A stretch of 64,000 nt of DNA from Apteryx mantelli (Eukaryota; Chordata; Aves; Apterygiformes; Apterygidae). The position numbers and the translations under genes were made by a program. Shown one piece after another: positions 39,740-50,885 of this stretch (the first letter of the stretch is position 1; each line of letters starts with the position of its first letter). The stretch is from positions 18,742,001 through 18,806,000 of the forward strand of contig NC_089994.1 of the NCBI RefSeq assembly GCF_036417845.1, read 5' to 3'. The notes beneath the pieces are model-generated. The model ran no database searches and was not told the DNA's origin. It was given only the letters and a program-made list of their open reading frames with translations.

Positions 39740-39829
39740 TATCCCGTGGCTTATGCACTTACAAATACAGACCCAGCAGGTCGCTACCCTATTGGTTATG
39801 CAGTTATACATATAAACCCAGCAGAAGTT
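39740..39829 (+). repeat. Two-copy 45-bp tandem repeat
   Basis: Units at 39740-39784 and 39785-39829 share ttatgca, acccagcag and the surrounding pattern at roughly 70% identity, with no gap. The period is a multiple of three, so open frames through it show repeated peptides such as YPVAYALTNTDPAG and YPIGYAVIHINPAE. I see no splice-flanked exon here and do not call it coding. Confidence 0.6.
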
Positions 39830-41749
39830 GGATTGCTTCTGATAGGCGTGCTTGCATTTGGGTCACAGAATAACACTGATCTGCCATCAGGGTCTCGTTC
39901 TGCTGCTGCTCCAAGCCCTGAGTGCAGCCCGTGTGCAGCCCGTGTGCAGCCAGGTTGTGCCTCGGAGGTAAAACCCCTCTCCAAAGGGCCTAGGACTTTG
40001 TCTCTTCTGGTAGAGCTAATCTGAGAGGGAGCGTTATGGATATGTGGCGCTTCTGCAGCGCACACATCCTTTTTCATGTTTAAAAAAAAAAGTTCTTTTT
40101 AAGTTTTCTGCAGTATGTGTCTGAGGTACTTTCCCCTTGTTTCGCTACACTGGCACTGTAATTACTGTCTTCGTGTCTTGTCAAACTGCGTGCCATGTTG
40201 CATACTTACTGAAAGTGAAAGCTTTTTAATTATAGAAAATATTTTAACCTTGAAGGTTGCTTTTCAGTAGTTTTCTTTGATTAGGTTTGAAAGGCTGGGA
40301 TGCTGATCATTGTAACTAGAGCTCTAGGATGCAGTTTAAAGCCCCTTGTAACAGATTCTGCAGTTTAGTCTTGTTGTAAGCGTGTTGACTGGGGAGGCGA
40401 AGAAGCTAACCTGGTTACACTGATCTGTGCACCAAGTTTATAGCTTGATGCAAAAAGTCCCCTTCCAGCCTGTTCCTGTGATTTACCCTGGCAGAGGTGG
40501 TGTCACGCTCGCTGCTGCGAGGCCGGGCAGGTCCTTCGCCCTCCTGTCTGCCTGATCGCTGGGGCAGAGGATTTGTTCCTTGGGCTCCAAGGTTAATTGC
40601 GACCCAGATAAAACAATGAAGAAAACTGTAGTTTTCAGTCCTGGAAATTACAAGGAGGTATCCAGAGTTCAAGTTGCGTTTTTGCATTTCTCACAAAGTT
40701 TTAAGCCTGACTTGTGATTTCCCCAAAATACATGCATCCTTTTATTTCAGCAATTTGGACAGTAATCTGAGGATTTCTAAAATTTTTATTGCTTGCTGTT
40801 TTCTTCCTCTCTGAAATATAAAATATATGGACAAAAGGTTTTGATGCAGTACAGTCGGATATGCTTTTGTTTCTGAAGTCTCCCTGGATTTCATTTTTAG
40901 CCAGCTTTTGTTTCTGTTTATTTTGAGTGTTGCTATTAAGGTAGATCATGCTGTGAACTGAGATGAACTTATGCAAAAAGTCCACTTCTAACATGAGCAC
41001 ATTGTTTGCTCTGAAAGCATATTTGGATATGGAAAGTAACTATAAGGCTTTTAAGTGGGTTTTTTTTTTTTTTTGCCTTGTTTTTTAGAAATGGCTACTT
41101 TTCTGTGAAAGGCAGCTTTTAATCCTGGATTGTTTGCATGTATAGCAAATACTGATTCAATATGCAAAAGCAGAGAAAGAACCTTCTTTCCTGTTTGTGG
41201 AATGTGCTGGGCTCTATTTTAAAATTTTCCATCCGTATGAGGAATATATGGACTCTGCTTCATTTCTTTTGCACTCGGTAGGATTTTTACCTTTAACTTC
41301 TGCGTGAGAATTAAAAGGCCGTTGTTTTGGATCATCATAACCTGTTCTACTTAGTTTATTCATATTTATTCATATGGCTAAACAGAAATGATTTTGAGGA
41401 GATGAGTATCTGTTGTTTAGGGCTTGAAATACAGCTTGGACTTCCGTAGCCTGTGATCGTTTTACGCTTGCAAACTTGTTCAGGTTCTTCAGTTGAGAAG
41501 ACATTTAGTTCCTTTGATGTTAGACCCGAAGTGGCTGATAGCAAGGGAGAGAAGGAAGCGTTCGGAAGAGTTTTGTTGTTGCGCAGATCTTCTTGGTCAC
41601 TTCAGCAATTTAAGTTTTTTCATTTCCTTTTCTAATTGTCTAGACTAAGATACATTTATGTAATTTCTTGGGGTATACTTGCTCTAGCAAAGGAAAGCTT
41701 CCTTGACGTCGTCATTGTTAAAAGGACTTATTACATTAATAATAGTGTG

Positions 41750-42270
41750 AGGATCAGCTGGCGAGCGAGCGCGCCGCGATGGACGGCCCCGGTGAGCCCT
41801 CGGCTCGCGCCGGGAAGGCGGAGGAGAGGTTTGGTCTCTGCTGGGATGAACATCGCGCTCGGCCCTCCCCTGAGCTGGGTGTCCCGGAGGCAGGGCTGCT
41901 CCCTCCGGGGGATACGGGCTTGCCTGGAAAGCCGAGGGGAAGGTAGCACGGAGGAGGAAGGAGGGGTGCGGGGAGCGGGCAGCAGGGCGGTGGGAAGGGA
42001 AGGGAAGGGTGGAGGAGAGGGGAAAGAGCCTGTGCCGGCCGGAGGAGCCGGGAGGAGGGCGGAGGGGACGCCTGATGAGCGCGGAGCGGGTAATGAGAGC
42101 ACGCAGCAGTTGACGATCGGGCAGAACTGCAGGAACGTGCTCGCGTTTCCATGGGCCAAAGGCACGCTTTCGGCACCGTATGGCATCCTTACGGCGTCCG
42201 TTCCTGCCGGATCGTACTGCTCTGCTCTGCGGAGGTGCGACTCGAGGAGAAGCCGTGCCGCTTTTGTCGC
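41750..42270. promoter_or_regulatory. Orphan CpG island inside intron 1
   Basis: A GC- and CpG-rich block of about 500 bases lies 3 kb before exon 2. It contains gcgccgcgatggacggcccc followed by the donor gtgagc at 41792, which resembles a short first exon (MDGP). Joined to exon 2 this would be in the wrong frame, so as an alternative first exon it would have to be non-coding or use a later start. The + strand also has gggaagggaagggaaggg at 41992-42009, a canonical G-quadruplex motif. Confidence 0.5.
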
Positions 42271-42831
42271 CTGTGCTCCCTAGTACGTAAAGCTGTCGGT
42301 ACAAGTGGAGGATTTTGCCACCGTTACGCTGTCATTTGATGGATTTATGAGAAGAATTAAGTTTTATGATCACCATTTTAAAAAAGGAGTTAAGCTAGGA
42401 TGAATGTTTAAAAAAACTACCCCTAGAACAGGCAAAACTTTGTAATTCTGCCAAATAAAAATTTCCTTGTATTACCTTGCTTTTTCCAAGTTCCTTAGGA
42501 TGTGAACAGGATTTGTATTCGCTGCTTCCTCGTCGCTGGAAGTCGTTCGTTGCTTGCGCCGTTAGAGTACCCAGCAGGCAGGCCTAGCTTTGGATGAACA
42601 AGCAGAAGTTCTTCAGTGAAGAACTTAGTCTTGAACCTGATTAACAGCATTTAGCCCTCCCGACTCTGGCTGAACCTGATGTGCTTGTTAGCTTCTGTAG
42701 TTCTTGCTTTGAATCGGAGTTCATAGATTTGTATTTCATGCAGGCTTTGAGATGTACATAAAAACCATTAATAGAAGAATTTCCTAGATTGGGGGTTGGG
42801 ACCTTTGAGTTCATTTCTTGGCTTTTTTTAT

Positions 42832-42851
42832 CTATATATATATATATATAT
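42832..42851. repeat. (TA)n microsatellite
   Basis: About 20 bases of alternating TA lie immediately before the MIR relic at 42855. Confidence 0.9.
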
Positions 42852-42854
42852 TTT

Positions 42855-42985
42855 TGTCCTTGGTCATGTCATTCAGTCTTTGTGCCTCAGATCCGTTTTT
42901 GAAGGGGAATACAAATACTTCCCTTCCTCAGAGATGATGGGAAGATGTGTCCATTAATATTTGTGAGATTTTTTTCAGACGTGAT
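42855..42985 (+). mobile_element. MIR-type SINE relic
   Basis: The sequence runs tccttggtcatgtcattcag, tttgtgcctcag, then ggggaatacaaatacttccc and a gatgatgggaagat region. It matches the MIR order of ccttgggcaagtca, tgtgcctcagtttcc, gggaataataatacctacc. It directly follows the (TA)n tract at 42832. Confidence 0.7.
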
Positions 42986-44987
42986 GGTGGTGGGGCCTCG
43001 TAAGCAATGGGAGAGGACGGTCTCGCCCTTTGCAGGGTCGCGTGTTACGTTTGGGACCTTTCCCAGCAGCGTGGCGTTGTGATCGCTGAGCCGAGAGGAG
43101 CTCACGTAGTGCTGCAGGCAGGGGCCTCGGAGGAGGGATTGAACGGAGTATCCACAGACATCTAGTATTTCTCCAGAACATGTCCATTAAAATTTCTCCA
43201 CCAGAACTGGCTTGGTCTGCTGCATTGCAGAAGTCAGGGTTTGAGTTTTTTCCTGACACTTTGTGGTTTAGAGACTGCATCTCGCAAGGATTGGGTGCTC
43301 GGTCTTCTGTCTGCAGGAATCAGAATCAGTGAGTGATTTTTGACAACCTTGTTTAGGACGCGAGTACTTTGTACAAAATATTTGCGGTTGTCTTTTATAT
43401 AAACAAACAGTAAGTGTGAAAATACCAATTTTTTGCTTGGAAAGAAAGAAAAGTATAGGGAAATTTTGACTTAATACTATGACTCAATATAGTCGTTTTA
43501 GCAAAGTGCAATATTGCTGTGCTACTGTGTTGATTTTAAAACATATATACTTACATTGTTGCCCGTATGAAATCTTTGTGGGCATTATATTAAAATGAAT
43601 ATTGAGGTAAATAAACAAATTTAATTTTTGTTAATGCAGTTAAATGTGTGATTCTGATGTTATAAATTAGGCAAAGGAGATGTTAAGTGTACTGCAGCCA
43701 AGCTAGTGGCCTAAACGTAGCTTATTTTGTCTAATTTTCTAAGTAATATATAGTAATTGCTGTGTGAACAGGCTAATGTAGCTTTGATACACTTCTACAT
43801 TTATTTTTTTTGTCTTACATTATGTAAGTATTTCGTATTTCATAGCTTTTCTTGAGAAAGATTGTTCAAAAATCAAATAAAACAACGTAAGAATGAAGAA
43901 AAGAAGTGAGACCGTCCCTTGGACAGGGCTCCGGCCTCCCGAACTTGACTCGTTTTAAAGAGAGGGCCAGCTGACGTGTGCCGCCTCGCGTGTCCTGCAC
44001 GCTTCCCCCTGCCGCCTCGTATCTCTGTTTGCAGGGAAAAGTACCTGGCGTGTTTGGTGCCTTGGCTCCTGATGGCATCCCGGCGCTGACATTCATTTCA
44101 GATTGCCTGTGCTAACACCTTCGTGCAGCTTGCAAAGGTGGAGAGAACTGGGAATTGGCTCTGCAATCTTGTTGTAGCGCATAAGGAAAAACTGCCCCAT
44201 GGCAACGTTCAAATATCTAACTAGGATAAAAACCCAGTTGGGCAAACCCAGAAAAAGCCTGGTAACTTTATCTTGAAACTGTTGTAGTCTTACTTCTGTA
44301 GTGGCATGCAGCAGAAGGGACCGTTTGCAACTACTGTTGTTTGTTTTTTTTCCCCCCTGTTTATGCTCAGTTATGGTATTTTTGAACCTTATTAGAGTAG
44401 TATAGATTTTTAAATGGGATTTTTAGCAACATCATACTGTGTAGCGTGGGCTATTGATCTATCAAGCTTGAAGTGTAAAAGTAGTCTCTAACTCAAACCC
44501 CAGGTGTATTTGAAAAGCCTTTAAAAAAGTAGTTGTATTAAGACCATTCATGGCTAATTTCGTACGAGTAAGGTGGTGCTTGGAATTCGTAGATGAGGAT
44601 TAAAATTTCATAAAATCACTTGCAGTGTTGAAATCTTTGAGTTAATAGCGTGAAATTAGTTTAGTTTCTTCTCTGGCCTGTCATCTAAGGAATTCTTTTG
44701 TTTCTGATATCCTTTACAACGTTAACACTGTGATTGTGGCTTGACTAAAAGCCTGTTAGGTTAATGGCTGCATCCTCCAAACCCTCCTGGGCTTTAGCTA
44801 AGACCGTAGGCTTTGCCTGTTGTGGTATGAGTTGATGGAAATAAATGGGTAATGGCATCTCCTTGTGCAGGAATCTGTTACAATGATGTTTCATCGCAGT
44901 GATCCTTTTCTCCAAAGTATATTAAAGGTCTTTTTAAAAAAAATACCATTTTGAAGGTTTCAAGTAATTTTTTTTTCTTTCTTTCAG

Positions 44988-45064
44988 TATCCGCAGTGTT
45001 ATGCAGAAATATCTTGAGGAAAGGGGTGAATTAACCTTTGACAAGATTTTCCATCAGAAAATCG
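44988..45064 (+). CDS. GRK3: G protein-coupled receptor kinase 3, coding exon 2 (start of RGS-homology domain)
   Basis: This 77-base exon follows a long pyrimidine tract ending ctttcag and is followed by the near-consensus donor gtaagt. It completes codon 38 (Ser) and encodes residues 39-63 plus the first base of codon 64. The peptide begins [15 protein letters not shown] and continues [10 protein letters not shown], the first helices of the RGS-homology domain shared by GRK2 and GRK3. TFDKIF and QKI match GRK3 (GRK2 has TFEKIF and QKL), while LEERGEL lies between the two paralogues as I recall them. The split codon 64 starting with G fits the expected Gly. Too short for an ORF search, it was found by family resemblance, splice signals and phase. 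No later exon (expected to begin near LLF.DFC) was seen before the window ends, so the gene is truncated here. GRK2 is the alternative. Confidence 0.92.
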
Positions 45065-45194
45065 GTAAGTCATATTTGAACAAAATGTTACTCATATTTT
45101 TAAGATTGGCTTGCCTGCTACTTCTCAGTAAAGGATGCTGAAGATAAATATTGCAGGTGGTCTTAAGAATACTGTAATATAGACAGGACTTAAT

Positions 45195-46260
45195 AAAACG
45201 GAGATGTTGAATAAAATGAAATGTTGCAAAAAGGAAGAAGGAGAAGCCAAGCAGTCTGTCAACTTAACTTCATGTTCTGGAAAACTGCTGGAAAAAATAT
45301 GGTTTTTGGAAACATCTAGGAAAAATTTTATTACTCAGCATGGATTTGTCAACAATAGAATGTGTCAGACCAGTCTAATTTCTTCTTTCATGGGGTAATA
45401 AGCCTTGTTGATAAGGGAGCAGTCATAGTAAAGACCCATGTGGTATCTTTTCTATCTCACGTCATGTTCTTGCTAGCAGCACAGGGAAATGCGGCCCAGG
45501 GGGAACCGCTGTATGCAGCGGGCAAAGCTGGGAGGGTGCGAGGAACGGTGCTCAGTGCTTCACTGTCAGACGTGGAAGGATTTATCCAGTGGGTTTCTGC
45601 AAGTGTGGGTCAGAGATCGGTCACTACGCACTGCATAATAATTTTAATTACCAGTGTGGATGCTGGAATGGAGAATGCACGTATTCAGTTTGTGTGCTGA
45701 GAAAGGGGATGACATGACAAACTGGAGAAGGGGATGTGGAAAAAATGAATTACTTCTCCATAAGAACAAGCACTATCTTCTACTCCTATGAAGGAGTAAT
45801 TAGTTACGCAGGAATAATTAGTTACACAAGTACAGGATGGAGAACCACTGATCAGATAGACATTTTTAGCAGACTTGCATGTTACAGTGAATTATAAGCT
45901 GTGATGTGTCAGCTATTCACATAACTGTAATATAAAATCAGGATTGTACCCTGTGAGGCATGTGAAATAATCCTCCTTTGGCAGAATGCTGTGTCCAGTT
46001 CTGGCACTGGACTGCAAAATATACATGGACCTGCTGGAAAGAGTCCAGGAGAGAGCAGCGAGAATGAGCAGACCTTATTTAGCAGTCTGCTAAATATGAC
46101 CTATGAGGAAGTATTGAAATAGGGTGTTACGTAGGCTACGAGAGAGAAAAGTGAGGTTGAACAGTCTTCAAAAAAGTAAAAGGCCGTTGCAGAAATCATG
46201 AGGTTAATCGCAAGTTAAGCCTCTGGGAAAGAGATGAAAAAAAATATGAAAAAAAATTTT
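45195..46260 (+). mobile_element. Degenerate CR1 LINE fragment (reverse transcriptase region)
   Basis: The stretch retains blocks of the CR1 reverse-transcriptase coding strand. They include a segment ending agcatggatttgtcaacaat then a gtgtcagaccagtctaattt block, a gccttgttgataagggagc block (LVDKG), and the later tgtccagttctggcactgga, gagtccaggagagagcagcg and gacctatgaggaa blocks that precede the 3' end of CR1. The order and + orientation are consistent. Many stops, frameshifts and a compressed middle show it is long dead. It starts about 130 bases after exon 2. Confidence 0.75.
45793..45828 (+). repeat. Two-copy 18-bp tandem repeat
   Basis: Units ggagtaattagttacgca and ggaataattagttacaca are adjacent and differ at two positions. 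They lie within the degenerate CR1 interval and contain the homeodomain-like core taatta. Confidence 0.8.
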
Positions 46261-46300
46261 AGTAGTAGGGTGGGTAGCAAAGCAGTGGCACAGATGTCAT

Positions 46301-46311
46301 GGGGGGGGGGG
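46301..46311 (+). repeat. Poly(G) tract in intron 2
   Basis: Eleven consecutive G in otherwise AT-rich sequence between the two CR1 relics. Confidence 0.85.
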
Positions 46312-46404
46312 TTGCGAAATCTCTGACCGGTGGACTTTTCAGAGCGGGTTGCCTTACATCTGTTACGATAGTACAAGTGCTCCTTTGCTCCTTTCCCGGG
46401 ACAC

Positions 46405-46475
46405 GGGGATGGAATCATAAAACAGAGGCTGGAAAGACTTCAAGGTACCAGTGGGTCTGTTCCTGCCTGAAATGC
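46405..46475 (-). mobile_element. Probable CR1 3' end, opposite orientation
   Basis: The sequence ggaatcataaaacagaggct followed by ggaaagacttcaaggtacca and a gttcctgcctg block resembles the reverse-complemented CR1 3' terminus (tcatagaatggctggaagggacctcaaggatcatc). It sits about 150 bases after the + strand CR1 relic, so at least two insertions are involved. Confidence 0.5.
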
Positions 46476-46479
46476 GGAG

Positions 46480-46645
46480 AGGTCGCAGTCGCAGTGGAGC
46501 AGGCGCTCAGGAGCAAAGCGCCGGCTGCGCCCTGATTCTGGGCGCCGCTGGCGGAGTCGCGGCCTCCCCGGCTGGTCCCGCTGCCGGCAGCGCCTCGGCG
46601 CAGAGTTCCCGGCAGCCCCGAAACGTGCGACTGAGGAGGCGTGAG
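46480..46645. other. Short CpG-rich islet in intron 2
   Basis: A CpG-dense block directly follows the minus-strand CR1 end at 46405-46475. It does not look like CR1 sequence. Overlapping open frames on both strands are compositional. Confidence 0.45.
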
Positions 46646-49600
46646 AATAGCGTGTGGTGAGAGATTTGAGCGCTGCCAAACTCAAAGTAATTAACAGTAT
46701 CATAGGTTGTCATTAATAGGATTCGTAGCTTTGTAAAAAGGAGGCTGTGGAAACACTGGTCTGAAGTACATGTACATAAAAATCTCATGAGGATTTCCTT
46801 TATATTACAGTATTGAAGAGTGGCCTGTGTCTTTGTGCATAAAAACTGTGATTTCTTTTATTCTGACCAAAAGTTTTATGCTGTATATTGCATAGATATT
46901 TCCTTTGTGGTGACATCTTTTGGTATTTGCCTCAGTTTAGCTCTTTATACTGAATATTAATGTATTGCTACTGCACAGAAGTAGCAAAATAAATAAGTGG
47001 ACTTTTAAGCAACCAAATATAAGTCTGGCTTTGTTTGATTCTGTGTGGAGGCAAAAAGATGAAGCTTAAAAAAAAAAAATCAATCACACCAGCTTGTATG
47101 CAATGGATATTTCTATTTATATAATTGAATACTTTTCTTTAGGAGTTTGTTCCAAAGAACAGTGAAAAATGTTGCAGTTATTTTGGTAAGTTATAGCAGT
47201 TACAGTTAGGTAATTGTAGCCATGGAAGAAATGAAGGATTTAATCTGTCTCCCCAGCCCCCACCCCGGCCTCGTTAGCTACTAGTATCAGAACCTAGTAT
47301 TAATTTCATTAGAAGATTGGTCTTTCCCCAGATCTTGAGATGCATAGTCAAGATGTGCGGAGACTATATACTTTGCTTTTTTCTTCTTCTGTGCTTAGCA
47401 TAGTCAGAGCTACAAAAACTCTCAGTTCCAGGGATATGAGGAGGTTTTCTGTAATCGCTTTGCTGGAGTTTGGCTACTTCTGAGGCTGTTTTCTTCTGAA
47501 GGAGGCTTTAGAGTGGAGGGAAAAAAAAGATAAAAGATAAATGTGACTGTTTTTAACAGAAGACTTTCCATTACATTGAAAATATCGTATTTCCTTACTG
47601 TGGCTGTTCATTTAAATTTTATTGCGTTTTCTAGTTTGTTCTTTGCCATTAAGTTAGTTCTGTTTCCAGACATTAGCATAATTGCTTGTGGTAAAGTACC
47701 TTCAATTTTAAGCAAGCATTATGCAAAATTCTGTGAAAATAAATATGGTGTGGTAATTAAAAAAAAAAAAGTCTAATCACCTTTTTACTCTTAATATCTT
47801 TTGTATCCCAAGGATATGTAGAGGCTTCAGCTAGTGTTGGACTTTAACATGCAGGTCTGTGGCCAACATATACAGCAAGATGATGGTTCCTATTCTAAGA
47901 AGTTTAAATCAATTCCTAGTCAAATGTGTATCTTATGAGCTGTAACAGCTGAGTTCATCTTCTCGCTGCTGGCTCTTCCTATGCCTTTATTTTGTCAGTT
48001 AAAGAGCCTTCTAGTATACGATACTTTCTCCCTGTGTAGTATTTATAAAACTTGATCAGGCTACATCTTTTATTCTCTTTGGTAAGTGGTGTAGATAAGG
48101 ACTGTTAAGTTCTTCTCCAGACCACACACCTTTCTTACAGCTCCATTTCATTGCTTCTCCTGTTTTTCAGTATCCTTCTTTCAAGTGTTAAAAACAGGGC
48201 TTTGATTAGTTGTCTGGTACAAGTCTTTCTGCTATCATGTAATGAAGTAACTCTTTTCATTCCTGTTGGATGTTTTCCCCTTAATGAGTCTAGTTATGGT
48301 GCTAGCCCTTTCAGCTGTGTCTGTCCGCAGTGAACTCTTAGATCCCTTCAGGATCAGTGCTGTCCAGCTCCAGCTGGCCTTTCCACCCCCATCCCACCCC
48401 AGGTACATGACTGCAGAGGATCTCATGGGCTTGCGAACCGAAACCTTCATTCTTTCCTTTGAGCTGAAACCAGTGCAGGAAACTCCTTCAGGCTGCAGTA
48501 CGGCAGTACCCCCTTGGGGGTGATAATGGTCTTGAGACTTCGTAATATTTGCATAAACAACTGTCTGTCCTCTTATTTGCACCATTTTCTTCATGAAGAC
48601 AATTAAGTTGCTCTCTTCACTTGAACGCAGCATGAATATTTGCAGGAGTGATTCTCCAGGATGATCCTCAACTCCATAAGAGTCACCTAATGAGTTGCAG
48701 AGGACACGGAGATGATGCAGCCAGCCAGAAAGTTGCCATGCCAGCACTTATACTATAGCCAGCCTGCTGTTCCCAGCATCAGTTGCTTCCTCTGCAACAC
48801 CAGCTTCATGGGGAAGTACAGCATGTGTCGAAGCGGAATGTGTAACCACCTTAACTAGTTTTCTTTTTACCACATCCTGTTTGCTACAACGCCAGATTAT
48901 GTGTTTGCTTTAGAAAAAAGACATTTTCTAGCATTCCAGTATTTGTTTAGGTATAATTTATATATGGAATCCGCTCATCCACTCACCTCATTACTGGCTT
49001 AAAATTGTATTTGAAAATCTTTGTGCGTTATGTTGTGCTGCAGGAAGGGCACGCTTGTAAAAACACTGCTTTCGGAGAGCAGTTTCGTGATCTGCCCCAG
49101 TCTGTGGGAGCAGTAGGAGCTGTGCCGGCCTAAGCCCAGCACGGCCATTGGGGTGCAGGTGGTACCTCTGGGCAGCCAGGGTAGGGCCAGGGTCTTCTGC
49201 AGCAAATACAGTTTACAAGTATTCAAGATAGTGAATTAGATCACAATATTGCTTTAAAATAGGATTACTGTAATTATTACAGTTAAATTCTTTGGAGCAA
49301 ACTTCTTGTCAGTTATAGTTCAGGGAGTCTTACAGGCTTTCAGACAAACCGTATGAACCTGGTAGGTGATGAATAATATGATGTTGGCTTAGAGCTTCTG
49401 GGATTTGATGGTAAAGAATCTTATAACTTCAGGCCAGGGTTTAGGTTTGCGCCAGGGTTCTCTGGCGACTCGTCAGCAGCTGATGGCACACGGCAGCTTG
49501 TCTGCGCTGTTCTTGGTCTCTTGTTTGTTATAGGGAATGTTGTGTTTGGGCCTTGGTGAAAAGTTAGAACACAACATATTTTAGTTGTTTGGGCAGCTGG

Positions 49601-50739
49601 AGGTACTGCTATATATATTTTTCACCTTGTTTAGTAAATAACTTGCATTTCCATCCCCTTCCCCCCAAACCAGATATAGTTTCTGTTTTATTTTCTTGAA
49701 ATAAAATGCTTGTTTAAAAAATGTCATAACAAGTTGTAAATATTTTTTTTTTCCTATTTACTTCATCAGCTTTGGTATAGTGGGGAATGTTCTTTCTTGA
49801 TGATTCATTTAACTTTCTTTTATATCGTCTTAAATCAGCAAACTCCAAGTTGGAGGTCTTCCCAACCCAGGGTGAGCGTTTTGCCATCTGTATCTGAGCT
49901 TCTTCCTACACGCTGATGCCTTGTTAGGGGTTCTCTTGCATCCTCACTGCTCCCTCCGCACTGCTGCAGCTAAGTATAGTTAGTCTGGGTTTTGGTAGCT
50001 TTTTAACTGAATTTTCAGAGCAGATAAGCATTTGATCCGCTTCGTAGTTACTTCTGCACAAAGGGCCTGCAGCTGGGGGAGGGACTTTCCTATGTGCGCT
50101 GCAGTCGGAGGGAAACGTGCTCCTGACAGTTTGGGCTGTTGTTTCCTCTAGCTTCGTCAGTGAGCACTTTCTGCTGAAAAACTAGGGTGAGAACAGCTAA
50201 AAAAACTTTTTTTTTAGGGCAACGTATCATGCTTTCTTTTGCTTGTTTTTGTAGTATGGAGCCATCATATTTCATTATTTCAAAATGTTGATGCTAATGA
50301 TTAGATGCATCTTGAGTTAAAATCTGTTGAGAAAAACATTCTTGCTCTTCCTCTTTCTGTTGTGCAGTATGGCAGCACAACGCACTGCGCTCCCCTAGAT
50401 ACCTAAAAATAACAGCCTTGGAAAAGTAGCTCCCTAAAGCATTATTGAAGCTATTGTTTAATTTAAGCACAAGATCTGTGTGCCGTTGGCATTTGAACTA
50501 ATTAAATAGTCCTCTGAGGAAACAACAGTGAAAGAGTAGAACTTGGTTGGGAGTAAAGCACCTGAATTTTTAGCTATTAAATGAGCAGGGAATGACGTAA
50601 AATTTGTATTAATAGATCTTATTTCTAGCCACTGGTGATGAATCTAAAGCCAAATGCATGCGTGCGCAGCAGGAGAAAGACATGTAAGAGGAGGGAGGGA
50701 GCCGTGCAGCCAGTGCTCTCCCCTCCCGTGTCCAGCTTA

Positions 50740-50885
50740 GCCTTGTAGGGACGTCGGGGCTGCGAGGAGCCGGCGGCCAAGGGCCGGTCCCGGCGTGGCC
50801 GTGGCGTCACTGCGGGAGCCCCCGGAGGGAGCCGGGCTGGGGACCTCCCCTCTTCTGCGCGGGGGAGAGCCGAGGGCAGGAGGGG
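50740..50885. other. Short CpG-rich islet in intron 2
   Basis: GC-rich words such as gagccggcggccaagggccg occur in this ~145-base block. No splice-flanked coding segment was recognised. Confidence 0.45.

Larger units (their letters stand above)
26525..44987 (+). other. GRK3: Intron 1 of GRK3 (18,463 bases)
   Basis: The intron starts gtacgg and ends with a T-rich tract and cag. The first ~350 bases are still CpG island; the rest is mostly AT-rich with more T than A on the + strand, as is usual for the non-template strand of a transcribed intron. It holds pyrimidine-rich old LINE relics near 30.2-31.2 and 35.6-36.0 kb, a CR1 end at 37.8 kb, MIR relics at 39.0 and 42.9 kb, AT microsatellites and an orphan CpG island at 41.75-42.27 kb. 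No internal coding exon was recognised. The stretches 31.5-35.5, 36.1-37.7 and 42.9-44.9 kb show nothing further that I can name. Confidence 0.85.

Noticed and set aside
39922..39955. Short repeat of cccgtgtgcag
   Set aside because: It has only two to three short units, below what would merit a feature.
41636..42304. Open frames of 215 and 206 codons on opposite strands in intron 1
   Set aside because: They mirror each other over the orphan CpG island and resemble no protein family.
48235..48747. A 170-codon minus-strand frame in intron 2 of ordinary GC content
   Set aside because: One or two frames this long are expected by chance in a window of this size. I recognise no domain. Parts of 48.05-48.42 kb faintly recall reverse-oriented CR1 sequence, but too weakly to call.
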